DNA from: Alisma plantago-aquatica
Taxonomy: Eukaryota > Streptophyta > Magnoliopsida > Alismatales > Alismataceae
NCBI GenBank assembly: GCA_963693085.1
Contig: OY856409.1
Location: 236,026,558 to 236,090,557, forward strand
Length of the DNA stretch: 64,000 nt
Direction of reading: 5' to 3'
Part shown: positions 23,841 through 35,657 of the stretch, piece by piece
Numbering within the stretch: position 1 is the first letter of the stretch
Layout of the letters: every line of letters starts with the position of its first letter
Translations under genes and position numbers: made by a program
Notes under the pieces: generated by a model
What the model saw: only the letters and a program-made list of their open reading frames with translations
The model's database searches: none
Told to the model about the DNA's origin: nothing

Positions 23841-24379
23841 AAAAGTTGAATCACATAGAGAGAGGGAAAGGGGAGTAACGGGCCACACAATCTAAGTTTG
23901 GGCCTATTTGGGTGTAAAATGATTATAAGTGTCAACACAAAGTTTAACCCACAAGGTTTCTAATTGAGCATAACTTTCGCATCATATCTCTGATTTGGGC
24001 TAGAAAACATGCGTTGGAATTGTGAGAAAGATCTCCACATCATGAACAATGAGAAAAAGGCATATATTTTTCAAACATACCATAAAAATAAAAGGAAAGG
24101 TTGGTGATGAACATTATGTTTTAAAACTTAATTAGGGTCAAATTGAGGATCATCAAGGTATCAATTGCACTCAAGAGTTATCAATTATGTATTCAAACAT
24201 GAAATTGAAGGCGAGGACAAGAGATAAGTCCAAAATAGAAGTCATATTAAAGTTTTAAATTTCTAGGTTATCACACTCATCCCAGTGACTTAATGAAATA
24301 TCCACATAGGGTGGGCTTGAACCATTACCCTTTACCGCATACATATTCACAAAATAACTAAGAAATTCTTATCACTTTT
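23841..24379. other. Non-coding flank of the gypsy element
   Basis: No gene is seen. The last bases, CTTTT at 24375-24379, are the left target duplication of the gypsy element; the same five bases recur at 60496-60500. The last 40 bp or so may encode LINE-c linker residues that continue at 60501. Confidence 0.5.
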
Positions 24380-25789
24380 TGTAACATCCCTGACCTGGGT
24401 TATGTACTAACCCTAGGTGTTTTGCATAATAAAGTTGATTAGATGCTTGCTTATATTCCTTGAAAAATAATTAAAGCTTTTGAGGAACTTATATTTCTAT
24501 TTCAGTCCTTTTTGAATAATGTTAGAACATTATTGTTTTAATAATGGACTAAAGTGCAAATTACCCAAGTAGAGGGGTTAACTTGCAAATTGCACATGTT
24601 AAGATATTCCTATAATTAAAAGACATAATAAGAGTGAATATGATGAGTGGTATAGTTTTCACAAGCTTGGGTACCAAGATATAGCTTGTAAAGCAATCCT
24701 TGTGCTTTAAAACCTAGTTTTGGTGTAAAGTTCAATTTACCCAAAACCTAGGGTCCAACATGTAAAATATACCCTATAGAGGATCTCTCATGTTTCTTGG
24801 CATCAAGAATAGCAAAGAAAATGAGAGGGGCGCCTCATTTGAATGATCATGAAGGAGAGAGAATCTTGATGTTAAGATAACCAAGATTTAAGCACAAAAG
24901 GCTCTTTAATATAATTTAATGCAAAAAGAAAAAAATCAATTATGAAGCCCTTCAACCAAAAGGTGGAGGATGTGTTTGCAATAGTATGAACGAGCTTGTG
25001 TCATGCTTGGGCACCAAAAATATCATGGTAGGAGTGGAAACTACTCACACTAATAATATATTAAGCAATATCCAATAAGGGTGGATAGTAATATACCTCT
25101 CTTAAAAGGTGCTTAGTCTTTTTCCTTTAAACCTTGGATAATGTAGGAGTTTTGAATGAGATTAGAAGGTGGAAACGTGTCTAAGGGTGGAGGAAGCCTT
25201 GGTGGATAATTGGGAGATAAAAAAGGAAATAATTCTCTTTTTCCATTTTCCTTGAAAAACCCATAAATATATATAGGTATCTTTTCTTCCAAACACCAAA
25301 GGATCGTTTCCTTAGATTCTTTTCTTCTTCACTTTGCTTTGACTGACCAAGGAGGAGATATGGAGAAGAGGAAGGACGACCAAGCTTGTTTGGTAAGTTC
25401 TGATCACCATCTACCTCGAATTCATGGTGGAAACCACAATATAAGGTTAGATTCATGGTGTTCTTCACACGATTCTCCTTTCTAGCCATCTTCTCCATCC
25501 AAAACTTCAAGAACGGACCTTGGACAACTATTGGAGCTTCATCCACCATTAAAGATACGGATCTTGGAGCTTTGGATCAATCCTAGAGGTGGGTTTTATA
25601 ACTCTAACCCTTAATCTTTATTAATGCATCCTCATCTCCATTTAAATCGTTGGTTCTCATTCTTCTTCTTTTACTACTCTTGTGATCTTGCTATCATTTC
25701 TGTGAAGAACAGCCCCTGTTCTTGGTTGAATAGAGGTAGAAGATAATGATGTTAATTTCTATGTTTATCCAAGAATTACTTTAGCAAAC

Positions 25790-27135
25790 GATCTCCCAAC
25801 CTTTCTCAAACGGTTTCCCAAACCGTTTGGGAGCAAACGGTTTCAAACGGTTTGAATGCAAACAATTTCACTTGACCGCATAGAAGCAAATGGTCCAAGA
25901 CTGTTTGGAGGCGTTGACCATTTGTAATTTTGTTGAGAATAATGTAGACTAATTACATACCAAAAATCATCAATTAATTCCAAGTGATTCACCAATTGAA
26001 GGTCCAACAATCATCAAAACCCTAATCGGGTTAATTTCTGATTTTAATAATTGAATTATGTTGAAGTTTGGGTTGAGTGACCCAAACGGTTTCAAAACCA
26101 TTTGGGGATCACCCAAACGGTCTCAAGACCGTTTGGTGATCACCCAAGATCGTTTGGAGGTCTAGGGTTAAGCATGGTTGACCAATTAAGGATCCAATGA
26201 TATCAAGTTGATGAGTAATCGATTGCTGATTTGGTGACTAAACCTTGGATCCAAACCCTAATTGAATGACTTGGTTATTGATGAAATAATGGGAAAACGG
26301 TCTCAAGAACGTTTGGAGGATATCCAAATGATCCCAAGACCGTTTGGGGGTCACCCAAGACCATTTGGAGGTCTAGGGTTGACTATGGTTAAGTGGTTGA
26401 AGATCTAAAGGTAATAAGTTGAAGTGTAATTAATTGTTGACCTAATGATCAATCCAATGAATCAAACCTTAAATGGTTGAGTTGGTTTTTGATGTTGACT
26501 TAAGCAAACAGTCTCAAGACCGTTTGGAGGTCATCCAAACGATCCCAAGACCATTTGGGGTCAGGTCATGACCAAGTTTATTGATGGTTCAATGATTTCA
26601 AATTAATTAGACTCACATTGAAGTATGTTGAAGGGTCATCGATTTCAAACCCTAATCCAATTGATCCAAGCCCTATTTGATAATAAATTGAGGGTCAATG
26701 GAGTGTCAAATTAGTTTAAGGTTGACCTAATTAACTTAATTGATGAGTGGCTAACATGTGCATGATCGATTGAGGGGTTCAACATTGGAAACCCTAATTC
26801 AATTGAATTGGTTGAGACACTTTTTGGTCCTTGCGGTTTTGAGGTGGTTTGGACCAAACAGTCTCAAGACCGTTTGGGACCAAACGATCCCAAACAATTT
26901 AGTCTTATGCGGTTTCAAGGTTGGTTGTGTCCATGCGGTTTTAAGGTTGGTTGTGCCCATGCGGCTTCAAAGTCAAACATGACCAAACGGTCTTCACCAC
27001 CAAACAGTTTCAAAGTCAAACATGAACAAACGGTCTTCATCACCAAACGGTTTCAGTGGAAGTCCAAGACCATTTGGAGGTTTAGTGTGCAAGACCGTTT
27101 GAGGTCTAAATAGGTCAAGATCGTTTGATGCCTTA
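25790..27135. repeat. Array of palindromic AACGG/CCGTT boxes (5' LTR)
   Basis: About thirty half-sites of the form CCAAACGGT or ACCGTTTGG, many degenerate, are spread over 1.3 kb. Many pair into a 20-bp palindrome, AAACGGTCTCAAGACCGTTT. Copies are separated by unrelated sequence, so this is not a simple tandem repeat. AACGG is the core of the plant MSA element bound by three-repeat MYB factors; a regulatory role here is inferred only. Confidence 0.75.
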
Positions 27136-27593
27136 GTGGTCAAGATGGTTTAGTGGTTGATTAACCTATACCTCATGAATACTTAATGTGGTTAAAAGAC
27201 CAAGTAATTAGTTGATTAAGACATGATGTGATCAATGGTTATTATAATAAAGGTACCCTTGATGGGATATAGTGGTTAGTACTCTTTGAATAAGTGAGCT
27301 TTAATGATCACAATAGAAATGACATAACCCATGATGTCAATGTTTAATTGACTTAGACTAATCAAGAGTTATGCGAACATTAACTTATAGAAAGATGAGA
27401 GAGAAGACTTCTTATATGAATAAATAATCAAGTAATGGACTCTCAATATGAATGAATGCCTAATTAGGGTATGATCCATGTTAGTGAGATCATGAAACCC
27501 TAATTATGATGGTTAATGAGTCCTAACCCTAATTGGGGGCATAAAGGGAAGTAATCCTAATACATGATAATGGTATGATCTTAATTCATTGTA

Positions 27594-27700
27594 ATGTGAA
27601 TAGTAAACCCTAATCTAGGGTAATGTGGGGTAATATGAATAGTAAACCCTAATCTAGGGTAAGGAGATGATGTGAATAGTAAACCCTAATTTTGGGTTAT
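27594..27700. repeat. Telo-box tandem repeat (5' LTR)
   Basis: Three copies of a 37-40-bp unit containing TGAATAGTAAACCCTAAT and TAGGGTAA are adjacent. Each holds the AAACCCTAA telo-box. Further single AAACCCTAAT motifs are scattered through the LTR (for example near 26017, 26250, 26645, 26787 and 27800). Telo-boxes are known binding sites for plant telomere-repeat-binding proteins in promoters. This is not a telomere. Confidence 0.75.
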
Positions 27701-29352
27701 GCTTTTAAGTATGAAGTGCTCTATTTGGATAATGAAATGAGGAATCACTATTTCTAATTATGCAAAAGGGGTTGGTTAACCCTAATTGAGTTGAAAAGGG
27801 AAACCCTAACCCTAATAAGGGCATAGTGGTGCAACCCGTGAATAGTAAAGTTATCTTTGTTGTACATTGTGCTGATATAGAAATAATGTGCCTGTTATCA
27901 TTTATATTAATCATGCAGGTTTTTATGAAATAGTGAGCATAGCCAGGTAAGAGCTATGATGTAATATTCATTAAAAGCAGTTTATAAGCTTTGAAAGCAA
28001 TGATATGCTATGTTGCCTAGTGAGAGGTAACAAATGAGACTGATAGGCTGTATGAGCCATGAGAAATATCTGTATTGCTACAATCATGTTCACATTGTTA
28101 AATGACTTGATGGCAATATGTTACTTGGTAACAAATGTTTTGCTGAACTAAGTGTTTGAACACCCATGTTCTTGAATCATAATGATGAGATGGTTAGGGA
28201 TTGATATCCTAATGATAACTAGATGTAAAATGAACTTGATACAATTAGTACTCTTTCTTTATAGCAATTTTTTAATGGTTCATGTTTGTAAACATGCCTG
28301 ATGCTTAAAAGATGCCATAATGTACTTAAATAATCAAGTATAATGATATAATGTAGAGCCCTGACCATAGATCCATCATTGTCAGAAGATAGATGATGGT
28401 GAAATAGGTTTTCCTAAGGGAACTCCTGGAGAGCATACTTTTGAGTATGTGGGGGTTATGGACGTGAATATCCTTACGTCCTAATATGGGAATTGATGTG
28501 AGATGTACATTTAATCTCTCAATCCTTCATTATATGTATATGCCGAGATAATGTATCACTAATCTCCCGATGATGTTGTTAATGCCACATCGATGTGAGA
28601 TAAACAAGAAATTCCTCGATGGCAAAGAGAGTACATCATGCCATTGTAACTCTAATAGCGAAGTTGCCAGAATACCCTGGAAAGCTATTATGGCAAAGAC
28701 ACAAGATGTCCTGCATGTTGTACCTCACACTGACTGAGGAAGATGAGGTCATAGGAATCTAGCTCTACTAATGACCTATGTATGGTACCGATTGCGATTT
28801 CGTAATGGTTGGTTGGAGTATGAGAGGTATAACTCATCTCCCCAGGGCATAAATATGTTTGTAAAATGTAATCAGCCGTATAACATAATTGCTTAGGTTG
28901 AATTACGAGAAACAATGATTGATGATACATTGTTTAATATGTCCTAGTTGGATAGATAAAATACATGTTCTTCATATACCTTAATTGATTAAATTTCTTG
29001 TCATTCAATCAAGTTATAATTGAAATGATTGCATAAAGAATACTATTCTACTTAGCTTATTTCAGTGAATTGCCTACTGTTCAATAATTATAGTTTTACT
29101 TCTCATTGTTATTTTAATATTTGCAATAACAATGCTTATGGCAGAGAGTTATAACTCTCGCTGGGACAATTATTCAATTGTCTCAGCCCCATGGGATTCA
29201 ACTTTTTAGGTAAACGCCAAGGATGAAGGAACCCTTCAGTGGGTGAGCAGCAACAACAACAATAGAAACATTAGGGACAATAGTGATCCTCAGGTGGAGA
29301 CACTGTCTGTCGAGTCTTGAAGATTTTTTTTGAAATCAACGGATCTAATATA

Positions 29353-32300
29353 TTAGATGAGCAAATCTGCTTGAATGCAGTTTGTTACAACCGATGGTAA
29401 GGAGCTACTATTAAGTAAAGAGAAACTACTACTAGCAGCCAAACAGGCTAGCTGATGTGCTACCCCATTCACCACTCTACGACAATAAACAAAGGAAATA
29501 CTAGAAAAGAAACTTTTGAGAAAACCTATGTCCTCAAGGATAGAACCCAGGAGATCCGCTCTCTTAGTCCCATTCACAATGCGCTTGATCGACGCTTCGG
29601 CATCCGATTCCACCATTAGCTGCGGGAGGTTCATCTCTTTGGAAAGGAGGAGTCCTTCTCTAATAGCAAGAGCTTCGGCGCAAATAGGATCCTTGAGTGT
29701 CGGCTGTTGTTTTCCTTCTAGCTTTGTTTCTTCACCCGTGGCTGTCCGCCACACCATCCCCAAGCCATCTTTTCCTTGGACGTTAACCGCAGCATCACAG
29801 TTCAATTAAGAACACCCTCCGGTGGTTTGCTCCATCGCACATGTGCAACCGCAGTGCTCGGGCTACACGCATTGCTGCTCGGCGCCGGGCTGCTTCGGAC
29901 CAGTGGTAATAGAGCATTCTTCATCATGTGGGGGTGCCGCACCCTGTTCCCAAAGACTATGTCGTTCTTCCTACTCCATATGGCCCAAAGAGCAGCAGCC
30001 ATGTCGACATCTAGCTCACCTTGTTCCGGCCAAACCGCAGCCATGATGGCTGCCTTGACTGGTTTTGCGCCCATCTCCTCTATACGGTGCTGCACTTCCA
30101 ACGGGTAGTCCTTCCATAGTTCCCATGCCTGGTCACATTTGAAAAGCATGTGCCCAATATCTTCCTTCTCCCTCCTACAAATGGTGCATATTCCATCCTC
30201 ATGGCAGTACCTATCAAACAACCTCCCAACCGTGGCTAAGGAGCCGACAAAACAACGCCATAGAAAGTGAGCCGCTTTTGGATATAGACCCGACTTCCAT
30301 ACAGCCCGCCATACATCCTTTTCCTCCTGGCTGTCCAGTTGCCCATCTCTTCTCGGTTGTTGGGTTGCCAACCAATATGCCGACCTCACCGTATAATCCC
30401 CGCTCTTGCTTGGTTTCCAGAAAATTCTGTCCTCCCTTGCTGCGACCCCTAGTGGAATGGCTAACACCATAGCAGCCATGTCATGTGATAGTAGCTCATA
30501 GACCAGCCCGCAATCCCACTGTCCAGTCTCTTGATCGATAAGTTGATTGAATTTTTGTACCGTCAGTGAAGAAATGCCCATCCTCCCTTCTATGCTTCCA
30601 TTTAAGTTTGGGATCCAACTGTCAGTCCATATGTTGATGTCTTTGCCATCACCCACTCGCCAGTGCATTCCTTCGAGCACGATGCTTTTAGAATTCCAAA
30701 TACTTTTCCACGTAAAGCTTGGGTTATGACCCCTTCTAGCCTCTAGAACACTACACGAAGGAAAGTACTTGGCCTTTAGAACTTTGTAAGCCAGTGTATC
30801 TCATCTGTGAAAGAGACGCCATACTTGCTTGGCTAGGAGAGCTTGATTAAAAGTGCTAATGTCTCGGAATCCCATACCTCCTTGGTTCTTCGGTTTACAT
30901 AATTTTTCCCAACTGACCCAAGCTATCTTCCTTTCTCCATCTTTTGCTCCCCACCAGAATCTAGCAATAGAACTGTTGATGGCATCAAGAAGATACCCCG
31001 ATAACTGGAAAATGCTCATCATGTAAGACGGAATCGGTTGTGCCACTGCCTTGATAAGAACCTCCTTCCCCGCCTTGGAAAGCAACTTTTCCTTCCACCC
31101 TTGCAATTTGTTCCAAACTCTGTCCTGGATATATGAGAAGGCTTGCTTCTTTGATCTGCCCACTGCGGCTGGTAGACCCAGGTACTTCCCGTGCCTCTCC
31201 ACCTCTTTGACTTGTAGTACTTGACATATCTCGTCCTTCCTCTCTCGGCTGACTCCTTTGCTGAAGGCCACCTCGGTTTTGGATAGGTTAATTTTTTGTC
31301 CGGATGCCTGTTCGTACTGGCTGATAATCACAGCTAATTTCAAGCATTCCTCCTTGGTTGCCCTCGCAAAAAGAATAGAATCATCTGCAAAGAAGAGGTG
31401 AGAAATATGAGGCCCATAGCGGCTGGCCCGTACTCCATGGATATCATTTTGTAGAGAAGCAAGATTTAAGGAAGAAGAAAAAGCTTCAGCACATAAAATG
31501 AAAAGATAAGGTGAGAGAGGGTCACCCTGGCACAGTCCTCTAGAAGGTTGAGATCTCCTGGTACGTTCCCCATTGATGGCAAAAGAATGAGATACTGTCG
31601 ACATACAGTTCATGACTTTTTTCCTCCATAGCTCACCAAAACCCAGCTTCTTTTGAATATAATCAACAAACCCCCATTCCACCCTGTCATATGCTTTTGA
31701 CATATCAAGCTTCAAAGCAATATGACCCTTCTTCTTCCCCGCTGCACTTTTCATACTGTGGAACAACTCATAAGCCACAAGGACATTGTCTGTGATCAAC
31801 CTTCCTGGTATAAAGGCACTTTGCTGCTCAGAAGTGATTTTGTCCATCATTGGGCGTAGGCGGTTGGCAAGGACTTTTGCTGCAATTTTATAGATCACGT
31901 TGCACAAACTAATAGGTCAGAACTCCCCCATCTCTTTCGGTTCTTTCACTTTAGGAATGAGAACAACAAGAGTGGTGTTTACATCAGCTATACTGCCTTC
32001 GGATTTCCACCACCCTTTTATATAATTAGCTACATCATCTCCCAGAATGTGCCAATATTTTTGAAAGAACATGGCTTTCATTCCATCGGGCCCGGGTGCT
32101 TTATTTGGATGCATATTTTTCAGCGCTGTTTGGATTTCTTCCGTGGTGATATCCCTCTCCAGATCTTCATTGTCCGCACTCCCAATTTTCCTTTCAATCC
32201 CTTTGGTGGCTGTCTCCCATCCCGTTGGATTTGACGTCGTGAACAGCCCTTGAAAATAAGTGGTGACGACTTTCTCAATCTCCTCTTCCTTCGTACACCA

Positions 32301-33443
32301 TTGCCCCTCATCATCATGGAGTCCTTCTATCTTGTTTCTTTTTTTTCTTTGTGAAGCTTTGTGGTGAAAATACGCCGTGTTTCTGTCGCCCGCTTTCATC
32401 TCATTCATTCTTGCCCTTGCATGCCAATACTTCTCATCACACCTGTGTCATTCTTGGAGTTCGGCTTCCATGCGGGAACACCTGTCAAGGTTGATTCTAT
32501 CCGGCGGTAGAAGTTGGGCTTCACCCAGCTGTCCTTCTAATTCTTTTATCCTTCTTCTCATTTTCCCGAATTTCTCGTGCGCCCAGGTTTTTAATTTTAG
32601 GCTGCATAGTTCCATCTTGCCATGCAAATCAATCGTTGCTCCACCATCCCATGATTCCTTGATGATATTTTTGCACATCTCGTCCTCCATCCACATGGGT
32701 TTGAAGAAAAAATTATCCTGCTTTCCTCTTTGTTTCCTCCTCCTGTACTCCGTGTTTATGATAATTGGTGCATGATCGGATTCAACAATCGGTAGATGGA
32801 TGACACGTGCCTGTGGAAACCTTGCCACCCAATTGGGATACGCCAAAGCTCTATCCAACCTCTCCCTCACAAGTGTTTCAGGTGTCGTTCCCCTTTGCCA
32901 CATGAAGATATTACCACTGTAACCCAGATCCGTCAAATCACAGTCGTCTATCACATCACGGAAATCCTGCATGTGCCGGTGTGGTTTTGGAGGGCCTCCC
33001 GCCTTTTCCATGTTTGCAACTATCTCGTTGAAGTCACCAAAGAAAATAGTAGGCAGATCTGAAGTATTTTTCAGCTCCTGTATCAAATTCCACGTATTAG
33101 TCTTCAACTGCTGATCCGCCCACCCATAGATTCCCACTGCTCTCCATTTTTCAGCCCCTGTTCCTTCATCAACCTCACAACTGCAATGATGCTGCGAATA
33201 GGATATAATATTGAGATCGATGTCTTTCCACCACAGTCCTATCCCTCCTGCTCTGCCCACTCTATCAATGCAAATGCCCTATGTGAATCCACATTTTCTT
33301 TTCACCGTCTCTAAGTCTGCACCAGTAATGAGAGTCTCCATCAAGAAGACTAGATTCGGGCTTTCCCTCCAACACCAAGATCGAAGGGTGTTCACTGTGT
33401 CAGGGTTGCCCAACCCCTGACAATTCCAGCTTAATATTTTCAT
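29353..33443 (-). pseudogene. LINE-d ORF2: endonuclease, reverse transcriptase, zinc finger, RNase H
   Basis: ORF2 begins MKILSWNCQGLGN at 33443 inside the ORF1 stop. The domains follow in order: AP-type endonuclease (33443 to about 32760) with WNCQG, FLMETL, FGDFNEI and SDHAPIII; reverse transcriptase (32200-31300) with [27 protein letters not shown] and intact LFFADD; thumb and zf-RVT (to about 29810) with CTICRREKEDIGHMLFKC; then an RNase H (29805-29353) with NCDAAV, ICAEALA, VESDAE and a final VAHQLA. The last His-containing motif fits the archaeal-like RNase H known in some plant L1 elements. Breaks are TAG at 33279, TGA at 32448, 31917 and 30801, and a one-base frameshift near 29805 before RNase H. 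Catalytic residues are otherwise largely kept, so the copy is fairly young. Confidence 0.9.
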
Positions 33444-35050
33444 GGCTGTTCACGGGGCTGGTCTCCGCCAGTCCCCGCTACTTGAACACTCTGTGTCCCA
33501 TCCTGCTGTGAATATGGTGTAGTGCTTCTTATTTTCTTGGATATGTTTTCCATAGGACTTTCTATATCAAGTTCCATATCACAATACTCAGATTGTCTTC
33601 CTCGCTTTCCCGAGATGGTGTCCCAAACAACTTCTTGCTCCGATATTCCCAGTCGTTGCGCCCTGCTCATCTTGTATACCCACGGGGGTTTCTTGTTCTT
33701 CTTTGCTTCTCCCTTTTCTCTTTTTCCCATCTTCTTTCTGCTTTCCATCTTCAACTGAGCCCTTGTCTTGATCTGCCTTTGCGCCGATTGCTGCACTGGA
33801 TTGCAATCTGCCTCGTTTTGTTTGGGTATGACCTCCAGTTCCTCCCTTGGACCTGCCGTTCTCAGACCTGTATCGGACTTATTCTCAGAGAAAGCTTTCC
33901 CGTGTTCCATCTCCCTGCCCAGGTTTGATTTTGCCCGATGCTGCGTCGCCATGGGTTCTTCTCTGTCGACTGTAGCCTGACTTCTTTCTCCTCATCCTTC
34001 CTCCATTATCTTCCCTTTGCTCGTGCCCTTTCCGACACCCACCCTTGCAACTTCCTGTCTTTCTGGGAAAAGCATCTCCAGCTCGTAAGGGGATTCCGCA
34101 CTATCTTCTTGGTGCCGCTGTGTCTGTGCACTCCTCTCGCTCTCTGCAATGTGCCCTCTCTTCCCTGCTGCCTCGCCGTCCCCGCCTGCCTGGCTACTTT
34201 GCGAGCCGCCTTCTCCCTTCGTCTCCCTGGACGATGAACCTTGCTCTATCGGTTTGTTTTTGAAGATGATTCGTTTTGTAACCCGGGTGTGTCCATGAAG
34301 CTCTTCGTGTAAAGTCGTCCTCGGCTTCCGCGGGGATGCTCTCAGCCACGGTCCCCATTGATGACCTCCGTCCTCGCCTTCGATCCTTTCGGTGCAATCC
34401 CGTTCGACGTGACCAAGCTTCCCGCACACATGGCAGAAGTGCACCAATCTTTCATACTTCACATCCAGTGTGATGATGTTCTTGTTGTTCCCTGCTAGCC
34501 GTAGAACCCTCTTCAGTGGTTTCGTGATGTCCAGGTTAACCCTGACCCTCGCCGATGATTCCCACCCAAGTTCATCGACATCCAAGTCAAGCACCTCTCC
34601 CAGCCTCCTAGCGATCCTCCTGATAGCTTGGTTCGACCGGAACCCTAAAGGAAGCCCGTAGATCCGAGCCCAAAAGGGGGTGTGCGTGATGATGATCGTC
34701 CCCGGCTGCTCTTCCTTCTCGATCTCCTTGAATATCGACAATTTATTATCGAAATTCCATGGCACCCCATCCACCACCTTCTGCTTATCCCTCCAATCGA
34801 AGAACTGGATGATGAAGACGTCGCCTTCCAGTTGCTTGAAGACCACCTTCTGCGATAGCCCCCACGATTGTGTGAGTGTGCGCCGCATCGCTCAGAAGTT
34901 GGGCGCTCTGTCCGTCAGAAACCACGCCACCAGCGTTAGCCCTAGATGCTCCTCTTCCCCGTTTTGTTCATCGCCGACGTCGATCGTCTCTTCCTCCTCC
35001 GTCGTTAACTGTAGCCGTTCGTATCTCTCTGCCAGTTCCTCCGCCATCAT
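33440..35050 (-). pseudogene. LINE-d ORF1, DUF4283/zinc-knuckle gag-like protein
   Basis: Reading from ATG 35050, about 537 codons form one frame. An acidic N-terminus is followed by a DUF4283-like core (FIIQFFDWRDKQKVVDGVPW, PFWARIYGLPLGF) and a zinc knuckle CHVCGKLGHVERDC near codon 206 (C-X2-C-X4-H-X4-C). The C-terminal half is long, charged and probably disordered, with Lys/Arg-rich stretches near its end. The protein is expected to bind LINE RNA and form the ribonucleoprotein. Two in-frame TGA stops break it (34892-34894 and 33992-33994), both likely from CGA. The start was chosen because it precedes the domain in frame; an ATG lies at 34888 after the first stop. The terminal TGA overlaps the ORF2 ATG as ATGA (33440-33443). 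Confidence 0.85.
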
Positions 35051-35528
35051 GGGGAGAGTACCAGGAAGCTCACCCTAGCCTTGGACCTGCAAGAGAAGGT
35101 GACCCGTGCGGGTAGAAGGACTCCCACACACCGTAACCCTAGTCGCCAGAGCGCTAGGTTGCGGCCGTGGAGAGAGTTGTACGATAGAAAGTCCTATCTG
35201 TCGTCTCTGTACTCTCAGGTCCTAGGAGTCCGTAGATGGTTTGATATTGATCTGAGTTTTTGGCGTAATGCCTTGAGATTTTTGTACACTAATTTACACA
35301 GTTTAATAGGGTAGTTGATGCTTGTGACTCTTGAGATGTGATGAGACAGAGATGTGCTGATGTATCAGCTTGTAAATAACTTACCTTGTTTCTTAATGAA
35401 AGAGTCCTACAGTTTGTGGACCTTTATGATTTTTTTTTAATTTTTAGTGATTTTTCAATAATTCTGCTGCTAATTAATAGCTTCTGCATTGTTAATAATG
35501 TTTTATCCGAGACGTGTCCCACAACTAG

Positions 35529-35540
35529 TGGTATCAGCGC
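35529..35540 (+). other. Primer-binding site of the gypsy element
   Basis: TGGTATCAGCGC lies 5 nt after the 5' LTR end and is nearly the complement of the 3' end of initiator tRNA-Met (usual plant form TGGTATCAGAGC). This fixes the element's plus orientation and its LTR boundary. Confidence 0.85.
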
Positions 35541-35657
35541 TCTAGGTTCACTGAGTCTACAGAGACATAGGACTAGGGTTTTTGAGTTTGTTCTAGTGTC
35601 TTCCAATATATCTGATAGTGTCTTCTGCTCATATAGGAGGAGAAGATAAAACTAAAG

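Larger units (their letters stand above)
29324..35176 (-). mobile_element. LINE-d: near full-length L1-type LINE with RNase H, in the 5' LTR
   Basis: A minus-strand LINE of about 5.85 kb is inserted near the end of the 5' LTR. It starts (minus strand) with a 125-bp leader, has a complete ORF1 (35050-33440) and ORF2 (33443-29353), and ends in a poly(A), seen as a T-run at about 29323-29331. Comparison with the intact 3' LTR at 60147-60163 fixes the insertion point. Imperfect flanking repeats TTGAAGAT (29318-29325) and TTGTACGAT (35177-35185) are the probable target duplication. It is GC-richer than the surrounding LTR. Confidence 0.9.
24380..35523 (+). repeat. 5' LTR of the gypsy element, interrupted by LINE-d
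   Basis: The LTR runs 24380 to about 29323 and resumes at about 35177, ending TGTCCCACA at 35523. Without LINE-d it is about 5.28 kb. It is collinear with the 3' LTR at 55179-60495, and the sampled stretches differ by roughly 4%. It contains an AACGG/CCGTT palindrome array (25790-27135), telo-box repeats (27594-27700) and a short CAACAA run (29248-29260). No protein is encoded; open frames within it are not conserved between the two LTRs. Confidence 0.9.

Noticed and set aside
25181..25549. 122-codon minus-strand open frame in the gypsy 5' LTR
   Set aside because: The equivalent region of the 3' LTR (55911-56345) is broken into two frames; no domain is recognised.
25790..27135. CRISPR-like array (regularly recurring palindromic repeats)
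   Set aside because: Spacing is irregular, repeats are degenerate and it lies in a plant LTR with an identical layout in its partner LTR.
27594..27700. Telomere or interstitial telomere tract
   Set aside because: The AAACCCTAA motifs sit singly in 37-40-bp units, not as uninterrupted CCCTAAA repeats.
33768..34263. Plus-strand open frames opposite LINE-d ORF1
   Set aside because: They are antisense shadows of a GC-rich coding region with clear homology on the minus strand.
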